DNA from: Corynebacterium pseudodiphtheriticum DSM 44287
GTDB taxonomy: Bacteria; Actinomycetota; Actinomycetes; Mycobacteriales; Mycobacteriaceae
Direction: 5' to 3'
Assembly: GCF_000688415.1 (NCBI RefSeq)
Contig: NZ_JIAH01000002.1
Location: forward strand, 1 to 64,000
DNA length: 64,000 nucleotides
Of the stretch, positions 33,555 through 42,549 are shown in pieces; position 1 is the first letter of the stretch; the number at the start of each line of letters is the position of its first letter. A model generated the notes under the pieces. It ran no database searches, was not told the DNA's origin, and saw only the letters and a program-made list of their open reading frames with translations. The translations under genes and the position numbers were made by a program.

Positions 33555-34751
33555 TTACCGCAACTCGCGGGGCTGCTGGTTCAGGTGGCGTGGGCCATCT
33601 TCTTCCAGCACCACAATATCTTCCAGGCGCATGCCCCACTTGCCCTCGACATAAATGCCGGGCTCGATGGAAAACGTGAAGCCTTCCTGTACCTGCTGCT
33701 TATTGCCCTCCAGGTAGAACGGATCCTCGTGCGTCGACAAGCCAATGCCGTGGCCTAAGCGGTGGCTGAAGTTCTCGCCATAGCCGGCTTCTGTGATGAT
33801 CTCGCGGGCAGCACGATCAATCGACTCCGCCGTCGCTCCCGGCTTCGCGGCCTCGCGGGCAGCGTGGAACGCGCGGGTAACAACCTCGTAGGCATCGCGG
33901 AATTCCTGCGGGGCCTTGTCGACGGCACCATCGACCACATACGTGCGGGTGGAATCCGAGCGGTAGCCATCGCCAAAAGCACCGCCCAGGTCGACGACCA
34001 CCGGCTCGCCCGTGTGCAGCACGCGGTCCGAGAACGAATGGTGCGGGTTCGCGCCATTTTCGCCACAGCCGACGATGATGAAATCGATGCTGTGGTGCTC
34101 CTGCAAGATCAGATCATGCAGCTTATCGGCCACTTCGCGCTCGGTGACGCCGTCGCGCAGCAGCGCCGGAACCTGCTCGTGCACGCGGTCGATTGCTGCT
34201 GCGGCGGCCGCTAGCTGCGAGATTTCTTCCTCGCCCTTGGCTAACAGCAACTGGCTCATCGCATCCGAACCCAATTCGATGCTGTGGTTCGGCAACGCAG
34301 CATCGAGGCGCAACACGTGATCGGCAGTCATCGCGTTAGCCACCGCTACAGCCTTGTGTTCGCTGTTTTCCTCCAACAGTTTGCGGGTGATCTCATACGG
34401 GGACTGCCCGTCGCGCCAGGCCTCGAAGCGGAAGCCGAGCTCGTCCAGGTTTTCCTGCTGCAGCGTCAGCACGTCGGTCTCCGGGCACACCGCCACTGGT
34501 TCTTTGCCCGCGCGCAGCACCAGGAAGGTGGCGCGCTCGTGGGAACTAAACGTGGAACCAGTCAGGTACTGAAACTCTGGGCCCGGGCTGACCAGGAAAC
34601 CCGCCAAGTTCTGCTCGGCGACGATTTTTTCCGCTTTGGCTAAGCGAGCGCGGAAATGATCCGCGGTGACGGGGATATAAGTGCTGTTAGCGGCAGAATT
34701 AGCGGCGCCAGCAGCAGATTCAGCGGCGGTGGAATGATTGTGAGACGACAA
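33555..34751 (-). CDS. M24-family Xaa-Pro aminopeptidase/dipeptidase (PepP/PepQ)
   Basis: A 398-residue metallopeptidase cleaving peptides next to proline. The N-terminal creatinase-like domain (to about residue 155) is followed by the pita-bread domain. Metal ligands are seen as D in VVVDLGG, D in GYRSDSTRT, H in HRLGHGIG, E in SIEPGI and E in RLEDIVV. The start appears to be TTG 34751 (MSSHNHS), with an Ala/Ser/Asn-rich first 25 residues. A downstream GTG would trim this low-complexity leader, so the start is uncertain. An 11-bp inverted repeat lies in the leader region. Confidence 0.88.
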   Translation of the reverse strand: MSSHNHSTAAESAAGAANSAANSTYIPVTADHFRARLAKAEKIVAEQNLAGFLVSPGPEFQYLTGSTFSSHERATFLVLRAGKEPVAVCPETDVLTLQQENLDELGFRFEAWRDGQSPYEITRKLLEENSEHKAVAVANAMTADHVLRLDAALPNHSIELGSDAMSQLLLAKGEEEISQLAAAAAAIDRVHEQVPALLRDGVTEREVADKLHDLILQEHHSIDFIIVGCGENGANPHHSFSDRVLHTGEPVVVDLGGAFGDGYRSDSTRTYVVDGAVDKAPQEFRDAYEVVTRAFHAAREAAKPGATAESIDRAAREIITEAGYGENFSHRLGHGIGLSTHEDPFYLEGNKQQVQEGFTFSIEPGIYVEGKWGMRLEDIVVLEEDGPRHLNQQPRELR

Positions 34752-34837
34752 AACCTAGGCCTTTCGGTTCGTGGTGTTTTCTCGTTATCTATGAACGGGT
34801 TTTCCCGCCAGAATAACAGCGAATCGGGCCTAGGTTT
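34751..34837. repeat. Inverted repeat in the leader of the peptidase gene
   Basis: AAACCTAGGCC (34751-34761) and GGCCTAGGTTT (34827-34837) are exact inverse complements with 65 nt between. Further bases beyond the arms (TTCG/CGAA) also pair. It lies between the acyl dehydratase stop and the peptidase start; it could be a terminator-like leader or an operator pair. Confidence 0.55.
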
Positions 34838-34905
34838 CTGGTGTGTGAGGAGTATAAAACTCCCGGCAGGTGCCAGTCGAGCGTTAGTTGAGCGCTAGTC
34901 GAGTG

Positions 34906-35910
34906 CTAACTGAGAGCCTCGAACTTGCCGATGGCGTGCACCTTCTGCGGATCTGAACCCTTGGTTACCTGTGCGTTCCAGGTAGCTGGGGTGTCGGTGG
35001 CTGGCGCCTCGGTAGCAGCGGCGTCGGTAGCTGGGGTGTTGGTAGCGGGACCTGGTTGGGTGCCTTCGCCGCGGAACGTGTAATACGCGATGCGGGCAGG
35101 CAGGATCACTGGCTTTTGGAATTCCACCGTGTAGCGCAGCGCGCCGGGCAGTTCGCCTTCCAAACCAGCGACCATCTTCGCGGCTGTCCACATGCCGTGG
35201 GCAATCGGGGCCGGGAAACCGAAGGCCTTCGCACCAATTGTGGAAACGTGCAGCGGGTTCTTATCACCAGAGGCTTCCGCGTAGTCATCAATGATGTCGC
35301 GGTCCACCTTCCAATTCACCGTGGCGGTCTCGTCTGCAACGTCCAACCGCTCCAGCAAGGAGCCGGAATCCTCGCCGCGGGTGCGCACCTCATTCGGCGT
35401 CTGCGCAGAAAACTTCGCGCCCATGCCCAAAAATGCGGAGGTCTGGCGCCAAACCAGCTCACCGTCGACAGAGATCTCACTGATGAAATCCACCAACAAA
35501 CCCTTGCGGTGCGGGCGCAGGTTTTCTGCGTGCACGCGCAGGGTCAGCTCGTCGTCAATGCGCAGCGGGCGGGTCTGTTCAATCTCGTTGGTCAAATGCA
35601 CCATACCGGCCGCGCGGCACGGGAAGTCCGGCGCCAGCATCACCTGCAAAAACAGCGGGAAGGACAGCACGAACGGGTAAGTAATCGGCAGTTCGCTGCT
35701 ATAGCGCAGGCCAGTCGCGCGGGTATAGGCGGCCAGGTGCTCGCGGTCCACAGTGAAATTCGCGACCTCAAACGCCGCCTGCGGGTCACCAGTGGCGTGG
35801 CGCTTGGTACCCAACACCGGCAGAGTGTCCTTGACGACGCCGCGCAGCAGCTTCGACATGTCGGGGACTTGCGCCAGCTTGGTGTAGTTGCGGGAATTCT
35901 GTGCAGTCAT
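34906..35910 (-). CDS. MaoC-family acyl dehydratase (HtdX-like)
   Basis: A 334-residue double hot-dog protein, probably a 3-hydroxyacyl-thioester dehydratase. The C-terminal half carries the hydratase-2 signature DYAEASGDKNPLHV with the catalytic Asp and His, then FGFPAPIAHGMW. An Ala/Thr-rich repeat stretch (about residues 298-322, ATNTPATDAAATEAPAT) interrupts the C-terminal strand and looks like a recent expansion. ATG 35910 follows AGGAAGG. It is next to a FabG4-type reductase, as in the Mycobacterium tuberculosis Rv0241c-Rv0242c pair. Confidence 0.85.
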   Translation of the reverse strand: MTAQNSRNYTKLAQVPDMSKLLRGVVKDTLPVLGTKRHATGDPQAAFEVANFTVDREHLAAYTRATGLRYSSELPITYPFVLSFPLFLQVMLAPDFPCRAAGMVHLTNEIEQTRPLRIDDELTLRVHAENLRPHRKGLLVDFISEISVDGELVWRQTSAFLGMGAKFSAQTPNEVRTRGEDSGSLLERLDVADETATVNWKVDRDIIDDYAEASGDKNPLHVSTIGAKAFGFPAPIAHGMWTAAKMVAGLEGELPGALRYTVEFQKPVILPARIAYYTFRGEGTQPGPATNTPATDAAATEAPATDTPATWNAQVTKGSDPQKVHAIGKFEALS

Positions 35911-35942
35911 AAACAAGACCCTTCCTATTCCTCTATGCCTTC

Positions 35943-37259
35943 CTACGCGCCCATCATGTTCTGGCCACACACGCGCACGGCATTACCGTTGACTGCGCGG
36001 GAACCAGAGCTAGCGAAAAACGCGACGGTTTCTGCAACATCGACTGGTAGACCGCCCTGGTTCAGCGAGCTGATACGACGGCCGATTTCCCGCGGGCCGG
36101 TAGGCATGGCGGCAGTCATCGCGGTTTCGATAAAGCCCGGGGCCACAGCGTTGACGGTGCCGCCAGCAGCCGCCATTTTCTCGGCCAAAGCGTCGACAAG
36201 ACCGATCATGCCGGCCTTGGTGGTGGCGTAGTTGGTCTGGCCACGGTTACCGGAAATGCCAGCCATCGACGAGATGCCGACGATATTGGCATCTGCTGCC
36301 AGGCCGCCGTTTTCTAGCATCTGCTCGGTGATGCGCACCGGGGCCACCAGGTTGATGTTTTGCACCATCTGCCACTGGCCTTCGTTCATGTTCGCCAGCA
36401 GCTTATCGCGGGTGACACCAGCGTTGTGCACGATGATGTCCACGGCCTTGCCGTAACGCTGCTGTGCGTGCTCGGTGATGGCCTCGGCGGCGTTATCTGC
36501 GGTGACATCCAGTGGCAGGGCAGTGCCTTTGACCTTGTTGGCAACCTCGGCCAGTGCCTCGCCAGCCGGTGGGATGTCGATGCAGATGACATCAGCGCCA
36601 TCGCGGCCCAGCACCTCAGCGATGGTGGCACCGATACCGCGAGCGGCACCAGTAACCACGGCCAGCTGGCCCGCCAGCGGGCGTTCCCAGTCCACGTTCT
36701 CGTTCTCGGTCGCAGAAACGCGAATAACCTGGCCGGAAACAAAGGCAGATTTGCCAGACAGCAGGAAACGCAGAGTGGATTCCAGTGCAGTGATAGGCGC
36801 GCCGGGCTCAACATAGACCAGCTGTCCGGTGGCGCCCTTGCGCAGTTCTTTAGAAATAGAACGAGAGAAACCTTCCAGGGAGCGCGCGACGATGCGGGCA
36901 TCACCTTCCAGGTCATCCGGGTTATTACCGATCACGACGACGCGCCCCGAAGCGCCGAGCTTGCGCATCTGCGGGTGGAAGAAATCGTAGAGCTCGTGCA
37001 GCTGTTCCGGGCGGGTGATGCCGGTGGCGTCGAAGACGATGGCGGCGCGCTTGGAATCCGCCTCGGCGTCGAGAAGCTGGTAGTCCACCTGCAGTAGGGA
37101 ACGGATGTCGTCGGCAAGATCGCCACCACCTACCACTACGGGACCATCCAGGAAGGGCTCGCCAGGAGTGTAGCGGCGGAGCTTGGTGCCCTGGGGGATG
37201 CCGAGTTTTGCGCCAAAGTCTGAGTTAATGACGCGTTCCAACATGGATTTTTTCGCCAT
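35943..37259 (-). CDS. fabG4: 3-oxoacyl-thioester reductase, long FabG4 type
   Basis: A 438-residue two-domain short-chain dehydrogenase. The N-terminal 200 residues form a degenerate flavodoxin-like domain; the C-terminal SDR domain holds AVVTGAARGIG (about residue 210), HNAGVTRD, a catalytic Ser in GISSMAG, and YATTKAG with Tyr and Lys. This architecture and the neighbours equal M. tuberculosis FabG4 (Rv0242c), which reduces long-chain 3-oxoacyl-CoA. ATG 37259 follows a purine-rich GGAGGC. It is divergent from fadA2, with an operator-like palindrome between. Confidence 0.9.
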   Translation of the reverse strand: MAKKSMLERVINSDFGAKLGIPQGTKLRRYTPGEPFLDGPVVVGGGDLADDIRSLLQVDYQLLDAEADSKRAAIVFDATGITRPEQLHELYDFFHPQMRKLGASGRVVVIGNNPDDLEGDARIVARSLEGFSRSISKELRKGATGQLVYVEPGAPITALESTLRFLLSGKSAFVSGQVIRVSATENENVDWERPLAGQLAVVTGAARGIGATIAEVLGRDGADVICIDIPPAGEALAEVANKVKGTALPLDVTADNAAEAITEHAQQRYGKAVDIIVHNAGVTRDKLLANMNEGQWQMVQNINLVAPVRITEQMLENGGLAADANIVGISSMAGISGNRGQTNYATTKAGMIGLVDALAEKMAAAGGTVNAVAPGFIETAMTAAMPTGPREIGRRISSLNQGGLPVDVAETVAFFASSGSRAVNGNAVRVCGQNMMGA

Positions 37260-37306
37260 TATGGGCCTCCTGTAGGGGGTAGAGACGAATTGTACGAATG
37301 GTCATG

Positions 37307-37335
37307 CGTGATTAAGGTTACACGAAATTGTGTAA
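37307..37335. promoter_or_regulatory. Candidate operators between fabG4 and fadA2
   Basis: TTACAC (37318-37323) and GTGTAA (37330-37335) form a perfect inverted repeat with a 6-nt spacer, a TetR/FadR-like shape. Overlapping it, CGTGATTAAGGTTACA (37307-37322) is a fair GlxR/CRP match. Both lie in the divergent promoter region of the fatty-acid genes. Assignment is inferred. Confidence 0.45.
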
Positions 37336-37419
37336 AGTGAATCCTGGCACCCTATCCTAGGGTCATGGAAAAACTGCAGCAAGCAGACTGTTTTCTGAGA
37401 CAAAACAAGGGAGAAAATT

Positions 37420-38715
37420 ATGACCCAGCGCCGAAAAGTCGCGATCTTGGGCGGCAACCGCATCCCGTTCGCCCGCTCGAACAAGGAATACTCCTCCGCA
37501 TCCAACCAAGATATGCTCACCGCAGCCCTTAACGGCCTGGTAGCGCGCTACGGGCTGCAGGATGAGCGGGTCGGTCAAGTCACTGCAGGCGCCGTCCTGA
37601 AACACTCCCGGGACTTCAGCCTGACACGCGAATGTGTATTAGGCTCCCCGCTTGATTCGCAGACCCCAGGCACGGACATCCAGATGGCCTGCGGCACCGG
37701 CATCGCAGCAGCCGTACACGTGGCCGACGCCATCGCAGCCGGACGCATCGAATCCGGCATCGCCGGTGGTGTCGATACCACGTCTGACGCACCACTGGCC
37801 GTCGGTGACCGCTTGCGCCGCACCCTCCTGGAACTGTCCCGAGCCAAAACCGCCACCCAGCGCCTGAAGCTGATCGGCTCCATCCGCCCGAAAGACCTGG
37901 CACCAGAAACCCCACGCAACTCCGAGCCACGCACCGGCCTGTCGATGGGTGAGCATGCCGCAATCACCGCCCGGAAATTCGGCATTTCCCGCCAGGCGCA
38001 AGACCAGCTGGCTGTGGAATCACACCAGAAGCTGGCCAAGGCTTACGACGAAGGCTTTTTCGACGACCTCATCACCCCATTTTTGGGTGTCACACGCGAT
38101 ACCAACCTGCGCCCAGACTCCACCGTCGACAAGCTCGCCAAGCTCAAGCCAGTATTCGGCAAAAAAGACGCCGAACGCCACGGCGCCCAGGCCACGATGA
38201 CCGCTGGTAACTCCACCACGCTGACCGACGGCGCCTCCGTCGCCCTGCTGTCCAGTGAAGAATGGGCTGAGCAGCACAACATCCCCGTCCGCGCATACCT
38301 GGTGGATTCCGAAGTAGCCGGTGTGGACTTCGTGCATGGCGACGACGGCCTGCTGATGGCACCGACCTACGCCGTGCCACGACTACTGGAGCGCAACGGC
38401 CTGAACCTGCAGGACTTCGACTTCTACGAAATCCACGAAGCCTTCGCCTCCCAGGTCCTGGCCACCCTGGCAGCTTGGGAAGACGAAGACTACTGCCGTG
38501 AAAAGCTCGGTTTGGACCAGCCACTGGGTGCTATTGATCGCGACAAGCTCAACGTCAAAGGATCCTCACTGGCAGCCGGACACCCATTCGCAGCCACCGG
38601 TGCACGCATCCTGGCAACCGTCGCCAAGACCCTGGAAGAAAACGGTGGCGGCCGCGCACTCGTATCCGTCTGCGCCGCTGGTGGACAGGGCATTACCGCG
38701 ATCGTTGAACGCTAA
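37420..38715 (+). CDS. fadA2: Acetyl-CoA acetyltransferase / 3-ketoacyl-CoA thiolase (FadA2-like)
   Basis: A 431-residue thiolase that cleaves or forms 3-ketoacyl-CoA. The nucleophilic cysteine is C91 in MACGTG; the His in GHPFAATGAR and the second cysteine in VCAAGGQG complete the site. The NEAFA-like segment reads HEAFASQV. An AAGGGAG ribosome site precedes ATG 37420. Gene order with fabG4 and fadE5 equals M. tuberculosis Rv0242c-Rv0244c. Its stop codon lies inside a heptanucleotide repeat tract. Confidence 0.92.
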   Translation: MTQRRKVAILGGNRIPFARSNKEYSSASNQDMLTAALNGLVARYGLQDERVGQVTAGAVLKHSRDFSLTRECVLGSPLDSQTPGTDIQMACGTGIAAAVHVADAIAAGRIESGIAGGVDTTSDAPLAVGDRLRRTLLELSRAKTATQRLKLIGSIRPKDLAPETPRNSEPRTGLSMGEHAAITARKFGISRQAQDQLAVESHQKLAKAYDEGFFDDLITPFLGVTRDTNLRPDSTVDKLAKLKPVFGKKDAERHGAQATMTAGNSTTLTDGASVALLSSEEWAEQHNIPVRAYLVDSEVAGVDFVHGDDGLLMAPTYAVPRLLERNGLNLQDFDFYEIHEAFASQVLATLAAWEDEDYCREKLGLDQPLGAIDRDKLNVKGSSLAAGHPFAATGARILATVAKTLEENGGGRALVSVCAAGGQGITAIVER

Positions 38716-38780
38716 ACGCTGAATGCTGAGCGCTAAACGCCGAATGCTGAGCGTTGAATGCTGAGCGCTAAACGCTAAAC
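38711..38780 (+). repeat. Ten tandem 7-bp units between fadA2 and fadE5
   Basis: Ten units of the form GCTRARY (GCTAAAC, GCTGAAT, GCTGAGC, with two variants GCCGAAT and GTTGAAT) run head to tail without gaps. The fadA2 TAA stop lies in the first unit. As a short tandem tract it could vary in copy number. Confidence 0.9.
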
Positions 38781-38827
38781 CAGCGTGAGAACAACCTGAG
38801 CAAGACCCTCCTGGAAGGAGAACCCCC

Positions 38828-40978
38828 ATGAACCGCATCGCAGAATTTGCCAAGAACCTGGGCAAAGATTCGGGCAAAGATTCGGACAACGGCGTTAAAG
38901 ACAACGGTGCTAAAGGTGCTGGTGTTAAAGACGTTGACCTGGAGACCAACTCGGCCAAGGGCACCCCGGAGCCGTCCTCGCCGCGCACCCTGCCGACGGA
39001 ACCAGACCACTCCGCCGCCGGAGAACTGCAGACACTTCTCGACGGTAAAGCCGCCCCCTACCGCAAAGCAGTGCGCGAGACTTTGGAAGAAAAAGACCTC
39101 AAGCTTGACCTCGATGGCGGCATCGATGCGGTACGCGACCGCATGTACGAGCACATCAAGTTCCTGGTGGAATCCGGCGAATCCCGCCACTCTTTTTCTA
39201 AGGAAAACGGTGGTTCCGGCAATGCGCTGGCTGCGGTGTCCGGAATTGAGACCATTGGTGCGGTTAACCCATCGCTGACCATCAAATCTGGTGTGCAGTG
39301 GGGCCTGTGGGGTGGCGCGGTCGACAACCTCGGTAGCGAGCGCCACCGCCACTACATCGAAAAGATCCAAAACGCGGAACTACTCGGCTGCTACGCCATG
39401 ACCGAACGCGGCCACGGTTCCAACGTACAAGAGCTGGAAACCACCGCGACCTACGATCCAGACACCCACGAATTCATCATCAACAGCCCAACTGACTCGG
39501 CCCGCAAGGTCTACATCGGCAACGCGGGCCGCGACGGCCGCATGGCTGCTGTATTCGCGCAGCTCTACACCCCAGGCGAAGAAGAATCCCACGGCGTGCA
39601 CTGCCTGATCGTGCCCATCCGCGACGAGGACGGCAACCCACTCGACGGCGTCGAAATCGGTGACCATGGACGCAAGGGCGGCCTGCTGGGCGTGGACAAC
39701 GGCACCCTGCTGTTCAACAACGTGCGCGTGCCACGCGAAAACCTACTGAACCGCTTCGGCGACGTCGAAGAAGATGGCACCTACGTCTCGCCGATTGACT
39801 CGCGCAACCGCCGTTTCTTCACCATGCTGGGTACGCTGATCCGCGGCCGCATCACCGTCGGCGGCGCCGGTCTGGCAGCCACCCGCACCGCCAGTGATAT
39901 CGCCATCCGCTATGCCAACGGCCGTCGCCAGTTCGAAGGCGGCGAAAAGGGCGTCGAAAAGCGACTGATTGATTACCGTCAGCACCGCCGCCGCCTGCTC
40001 ATCCCGCTGGCGCGTACCTACGCGCTGACGCTGCTGCAAAACCGCATCCTGGAACGCTACGACGACATGCTGTCCAAGCAGGCCAGCGGCCAGTGGTCGG
40101 TGACCGACCCCACCGAAGAGCAGCTGTTTGCCTCCCGCGAGATGGAATCGCTGGCTGCCGCCGTCAAGGCCGCATCCACCGAGCACGCGAACAAGACGCT
40201 GCAAGAAATGCGCGAAGCCTGCGGTGGTGCCGGATACATGTCGGAGAACCTGCTGACCACCCTGCGTGCCGACGCCGACATTTACTCCACCTTCGAAGGC
40301 GACAACACCGTGTTGATCCAGATGGTGGGCAAGCACCTGCTGACCGCCTTCGGCCGCGATATGCAGGACCTTTCCCCATGGGACATGGTCAAATACGGCG
40401 TGGAAACTGCCGCGGATACTGTGCGTCGCCGCACCGGCATCCGCTCCGGCGTGCAGTCCGTTATTGATCTGGTCTCCAACCGCGACGAGGACTCGCTGTT
40501 CGACCCCGGTTACCAGGTCAAACTCATCGAAGACCGCGAGCAGGCCGTGCTGCGCTCGCTGGTGCGACGCATTGCCCCGGCCCGCAAGGCAGACCGCGCT
40601 GAGGCCGCCGAGATCGTCGACAAGACCCAGGACCACCTGATTGCTGTGTCCTGGGCGCACGTCGACTCGCTGCTGATGCGCACCATGGTGGAAGCCGAAT
40701 TGGAACTGCCAGAAGGCTCGGCCGCCCGCCAGGTATTCGAGCAGGTCCGCAGCTTGTTCTTCTTCGACCTGCTGATCAAACACGCCGGTTGGTACCAGGA
40801 GCACAACATGCTGCCATCCGGCCGTGTGAAAGCCGCCCGCGCCGCCATCAACGACCTGGTCGACTCCCTCGGCCCATGGTCGCAGGTGCTTTCTGAGGCC
40901 TTCGCGACGCCGAAGAGCGCATGGAACGTGCCAATGCTGAACGACGGTGGCGTCGACGGCGGCGACAACAAAGCCTAG
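38828..40978 (+). CDS. fadE5: Acyl-CoA dehydrogenase, long FadE5 type
   Basis: A 716-residue flavoenzyme that would introduce the 2,3-double bond into acyl-CoA. The N-terminal helical part, beta-domain (CYAMTERGHGSNVQELETTATYD, RKVYIGNA), and C-terminal dehydrogenase helices (LREACGGAGYMSEN-like, FEGDNTVLIQ) are seen in order; the extra C-terminal region (beyond about 560) is typical of the long class. The first 60 residues contain a charged Lys/Asp/Gly repeat (GKDSGKDSD). AAGGAGAA precedes ATG 38828. It is homologous in position and length to Rv0244c. It converges with tyrA, overlapping 4 nt. Confidence 0.9.
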   Translation: MNRIAEFAKNLGKDSGKDSDNGVKDNGAKGAGVKDVDLETNSAKGTPEPSSPRTLPTEPDHSAAGELQTLLDGKAAPYRKAVRETLEEKDLKLDLDGGIDAVRDRMYEHIKFLVESGESRHSFSKENGGSGNALAAVSGIETIGAVNPSLTIKSGVQWGLWGGAVDNLGSERHRHYIEKIQNAELLGCYAMTERGHGSNVQELETTATYDPDTHEFIINSPTDSARKVYIGNAGRDGRMAAVFAQLYTPGEEESHGVHCLIVPIRDEDGNPLDGVEIGDHGRKGGLLGVDNGTLLFNNVRVPRENLLNRFGDVEEDGTYVSPIDSRNRRFFTMLGTLIRGRITVGGAGLAATRTASDIAIRYANGRRQFEGGEKGVEKRLIDYRQHRRRLLIPLARTYALTLLQNRILERYDDMLSKQASGQWSVTDPTEEQLFASREMESLAAAVKAASTEHANKTLQEMREACGGAGYMSENLLTTLRADADIYSTFEGDNTVLIQMVGKHLLTAFGRDMQDLSPWDMVKYGVETAADTVRRRTGIRSGVQSVIDLVSNRDEDSLFDPGYQVKLIEDREQAVLRSLVRRIAPARKADRAEAAEIVDKTQDHLIAVSWAHVDSLLMRTMVEAELELPEGSAARQVFEQVRSLFFFDLLIKHAGWYQEHNMLPSGRVKAARAAINDLVDSLGPWSQVLSEAFATPKSAWNVPMLNDGGVDGGDNKA

Positions 40979-42003
40979 AAAATCTCCATCCGGCCGCCGG
41001 TCGATTCCGTTTGCCGGAGCTGGTTCACCCAGCCCGGTGAACCCGGATGGAACCGCAACACCGGGCGCGAGGAAATCTTCACCGGCGACACCGACTCACG
41101 GCGCGCGCCAGTGCGTGCCTCCAAACGGCGCCGTGCCCGGTTACCCGCTACGGCGAGTTCACGGATCGACGGCGGATCCTGCGACAGCGTGTCGTGGGCT
41201 TCGGCTAATAACTCGATCGCTTCTTCCAGCGCCTCGCACAGCGCCACGGAGTTCGTTTCACACATCGCCTGAATCAATTCTGGGTTCGTGCCTGCCACGC
41301 GCGTGGCGTCTTTAAACGAACCCGCAGCCAGCGACTGCGCCAAAATCCCGCCATTATCGCCGGTCACCGACAACGCCAACGCCATCAAATGCGGCAAATG
41401 CGAAACCCGGGCGACGGCGTGATCATGATTGACCACCCGCGCCGGGATGGCCTCGGCGCCAGTAGCGCTCGCCATGCGCACGACGTCGGTAAACAGCTCA
41501 ATCCAGCCCGTATCAATGGGCTGGCCATTTTTTTGTTGCTGATCAGCGTAGTCATAGGTAATTGCCCAGGTGGCGCGCTCAAACAAACCTTTGCGTGAGG
41601 CATTCCACCCCGACTCTGAGGTTCCCGCCATCGGATGCCCACCGACATAGCGCGCCTCCATGCCACGCTTGCGGATCTCCGCATACACCTCCCACTTCAC
41701 ACTCACGACATCGCTGATGCCGCAGCTGGGGGCGTATTCCGCGATCTGATCCAACACCGCGCCCACCGCAAACATGGGCACCGCGACGACGATCAGCGCA
41801 TTGTCTTCCTCCGCCCGACGCAGCACACGCGGTAAATCGTCGGAAACGTCATAGCCTTCCGAGACCGCTTTGCGCGCGCCGGACGTCGAGCGGTTATAGC
41901 CGAAAGCAGTATCGCCAGCTGCGACTAAATCGCGCAGCAAAGAACCTCCGATCAGCCCGAGACCGACTAAACACACTGGACGCGAAATTCTGGAGGATAG
42001 CAC
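40975..42003 (-). CDS. tyrA: Prephenate dehydrogenase
   Basis: A 342-residue NAD(P)-dependent enzyme of tyrosine synthesis (prephenate or arogenate to 4-hydroxyphenylpyruvate or tyrosine). The dinucleotide fold GLGLIGGSL is at residues 14-22; GGHPMAGTSESG and NHDHAVARVSHLPH are conserved substrate-site stretches. The C-terminal 60 residues are basic and not part of the core. GTG 42003 is used; the 39-bp gap to the divergent gene holds both promoters. Confidence 0.92.
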   Translation of the reverse strand: MLSSRISRPVCLVGLGLIGGSLLRDLVAAGDTAFGYNRSTSGARKAVSEGYDVSDDLPRVLRRAEEDNALIVVAVPMFAVGAVLDQIAEYAPSCGISDVVSVKWEVYAEIRKRGMEARYVGGHPMAGTSESGWNASRKGLFERATWAITYDYADQQQKNGQPIDTGWIELFTDVVRMASATGAEAIPARVVNHDHAVARVSHLPHLMALALSVTGDNGGILAQSLAAGSFKDATRVAGTNPELIQAMCETNSVALCEALEEAIELLAEAHDTLSQDPPSIRELAVAGNRARRRLEARTGARRESVSPVKISSRPVLRFHPGSPGWVNQLRQTESTGGRMEIF

Positions 42004-42042
42004 GGTATCAATTTTGCCAGAATGCGACTAGTCTCACGAGGT

Positions 42043-42537
42043 ATGAACCAGCAAGATTTTGGCCCGAGCTTCTCCGTCGTCGTCACCACCGTCGATGGCG
42101 CCTGGACTGTGCGCAGCTACGCGGATGATTTCGACGACATCGACACGTCCATCACCCAGGTGCGCAATCTGCGTTCGGAATCGGCTGCTTTCGCGATGCT
42201 CTGCGTTGACGACGACTACTTCGTGCTGGTCCGCCCCACGCCCGGCGGGGTGCGGCTGCTGCTTTCCGACGCCACGATGGCCGTCGACGACGATTTCGCC
42301 GCCTCTGTGCTGGACCGCATGGACATCGACGTGCCGGATATCGCGGTGGAAGAACTCGACGAAATCGAAGGCTGGGCCGACGGCGACTTCGCGATACTCG
42401 CTGACCTTGGTGTTTCCGAGCAGATGCTGGAGGTCATGACCGACAACCTGGACGAATCCCCCAGCGACCAGCTGGTGCGCATCGCCGAAGAGCTCGGCTT
42501 TGACGAAGAATTCCTGGACGTCACCGGGCTGGATTAG
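42043..42537 (+). CDS. tRNA adenosine deaminase-associated protein
   Basis: A 164-residue acidic protein conserved in actinobacteria directly upstream of tadA. The N-terminal strand region SFSVVVTTVDGAWTV and the acidic stretch EELDEIEGWADGDF are typical. Role is unknown; the constant neighbourhood suggests it works with TadA. ATG 42043 was used because it lies just after a GAGG-like site; the GTG-tadA start lies 12 nt after its stop. Confidence 0.82.
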   Translation: MNQQDFGPSFSVVVTTVDGAWTVRSYADDFDDIDTSITQVRNLRSESAAFAMLCVDDDYFVLVRPTPGGVRLLLSDATMAVDDDFAASVLDRMDIDVPDIAVEELDEIEGWADGDFAILADLGVSEQMLEVMTDNLDESPSDQLVRIAEELGFDEEFLDVTGLD

Positions 42538-42549
42538 AGGGTCCGTTTC

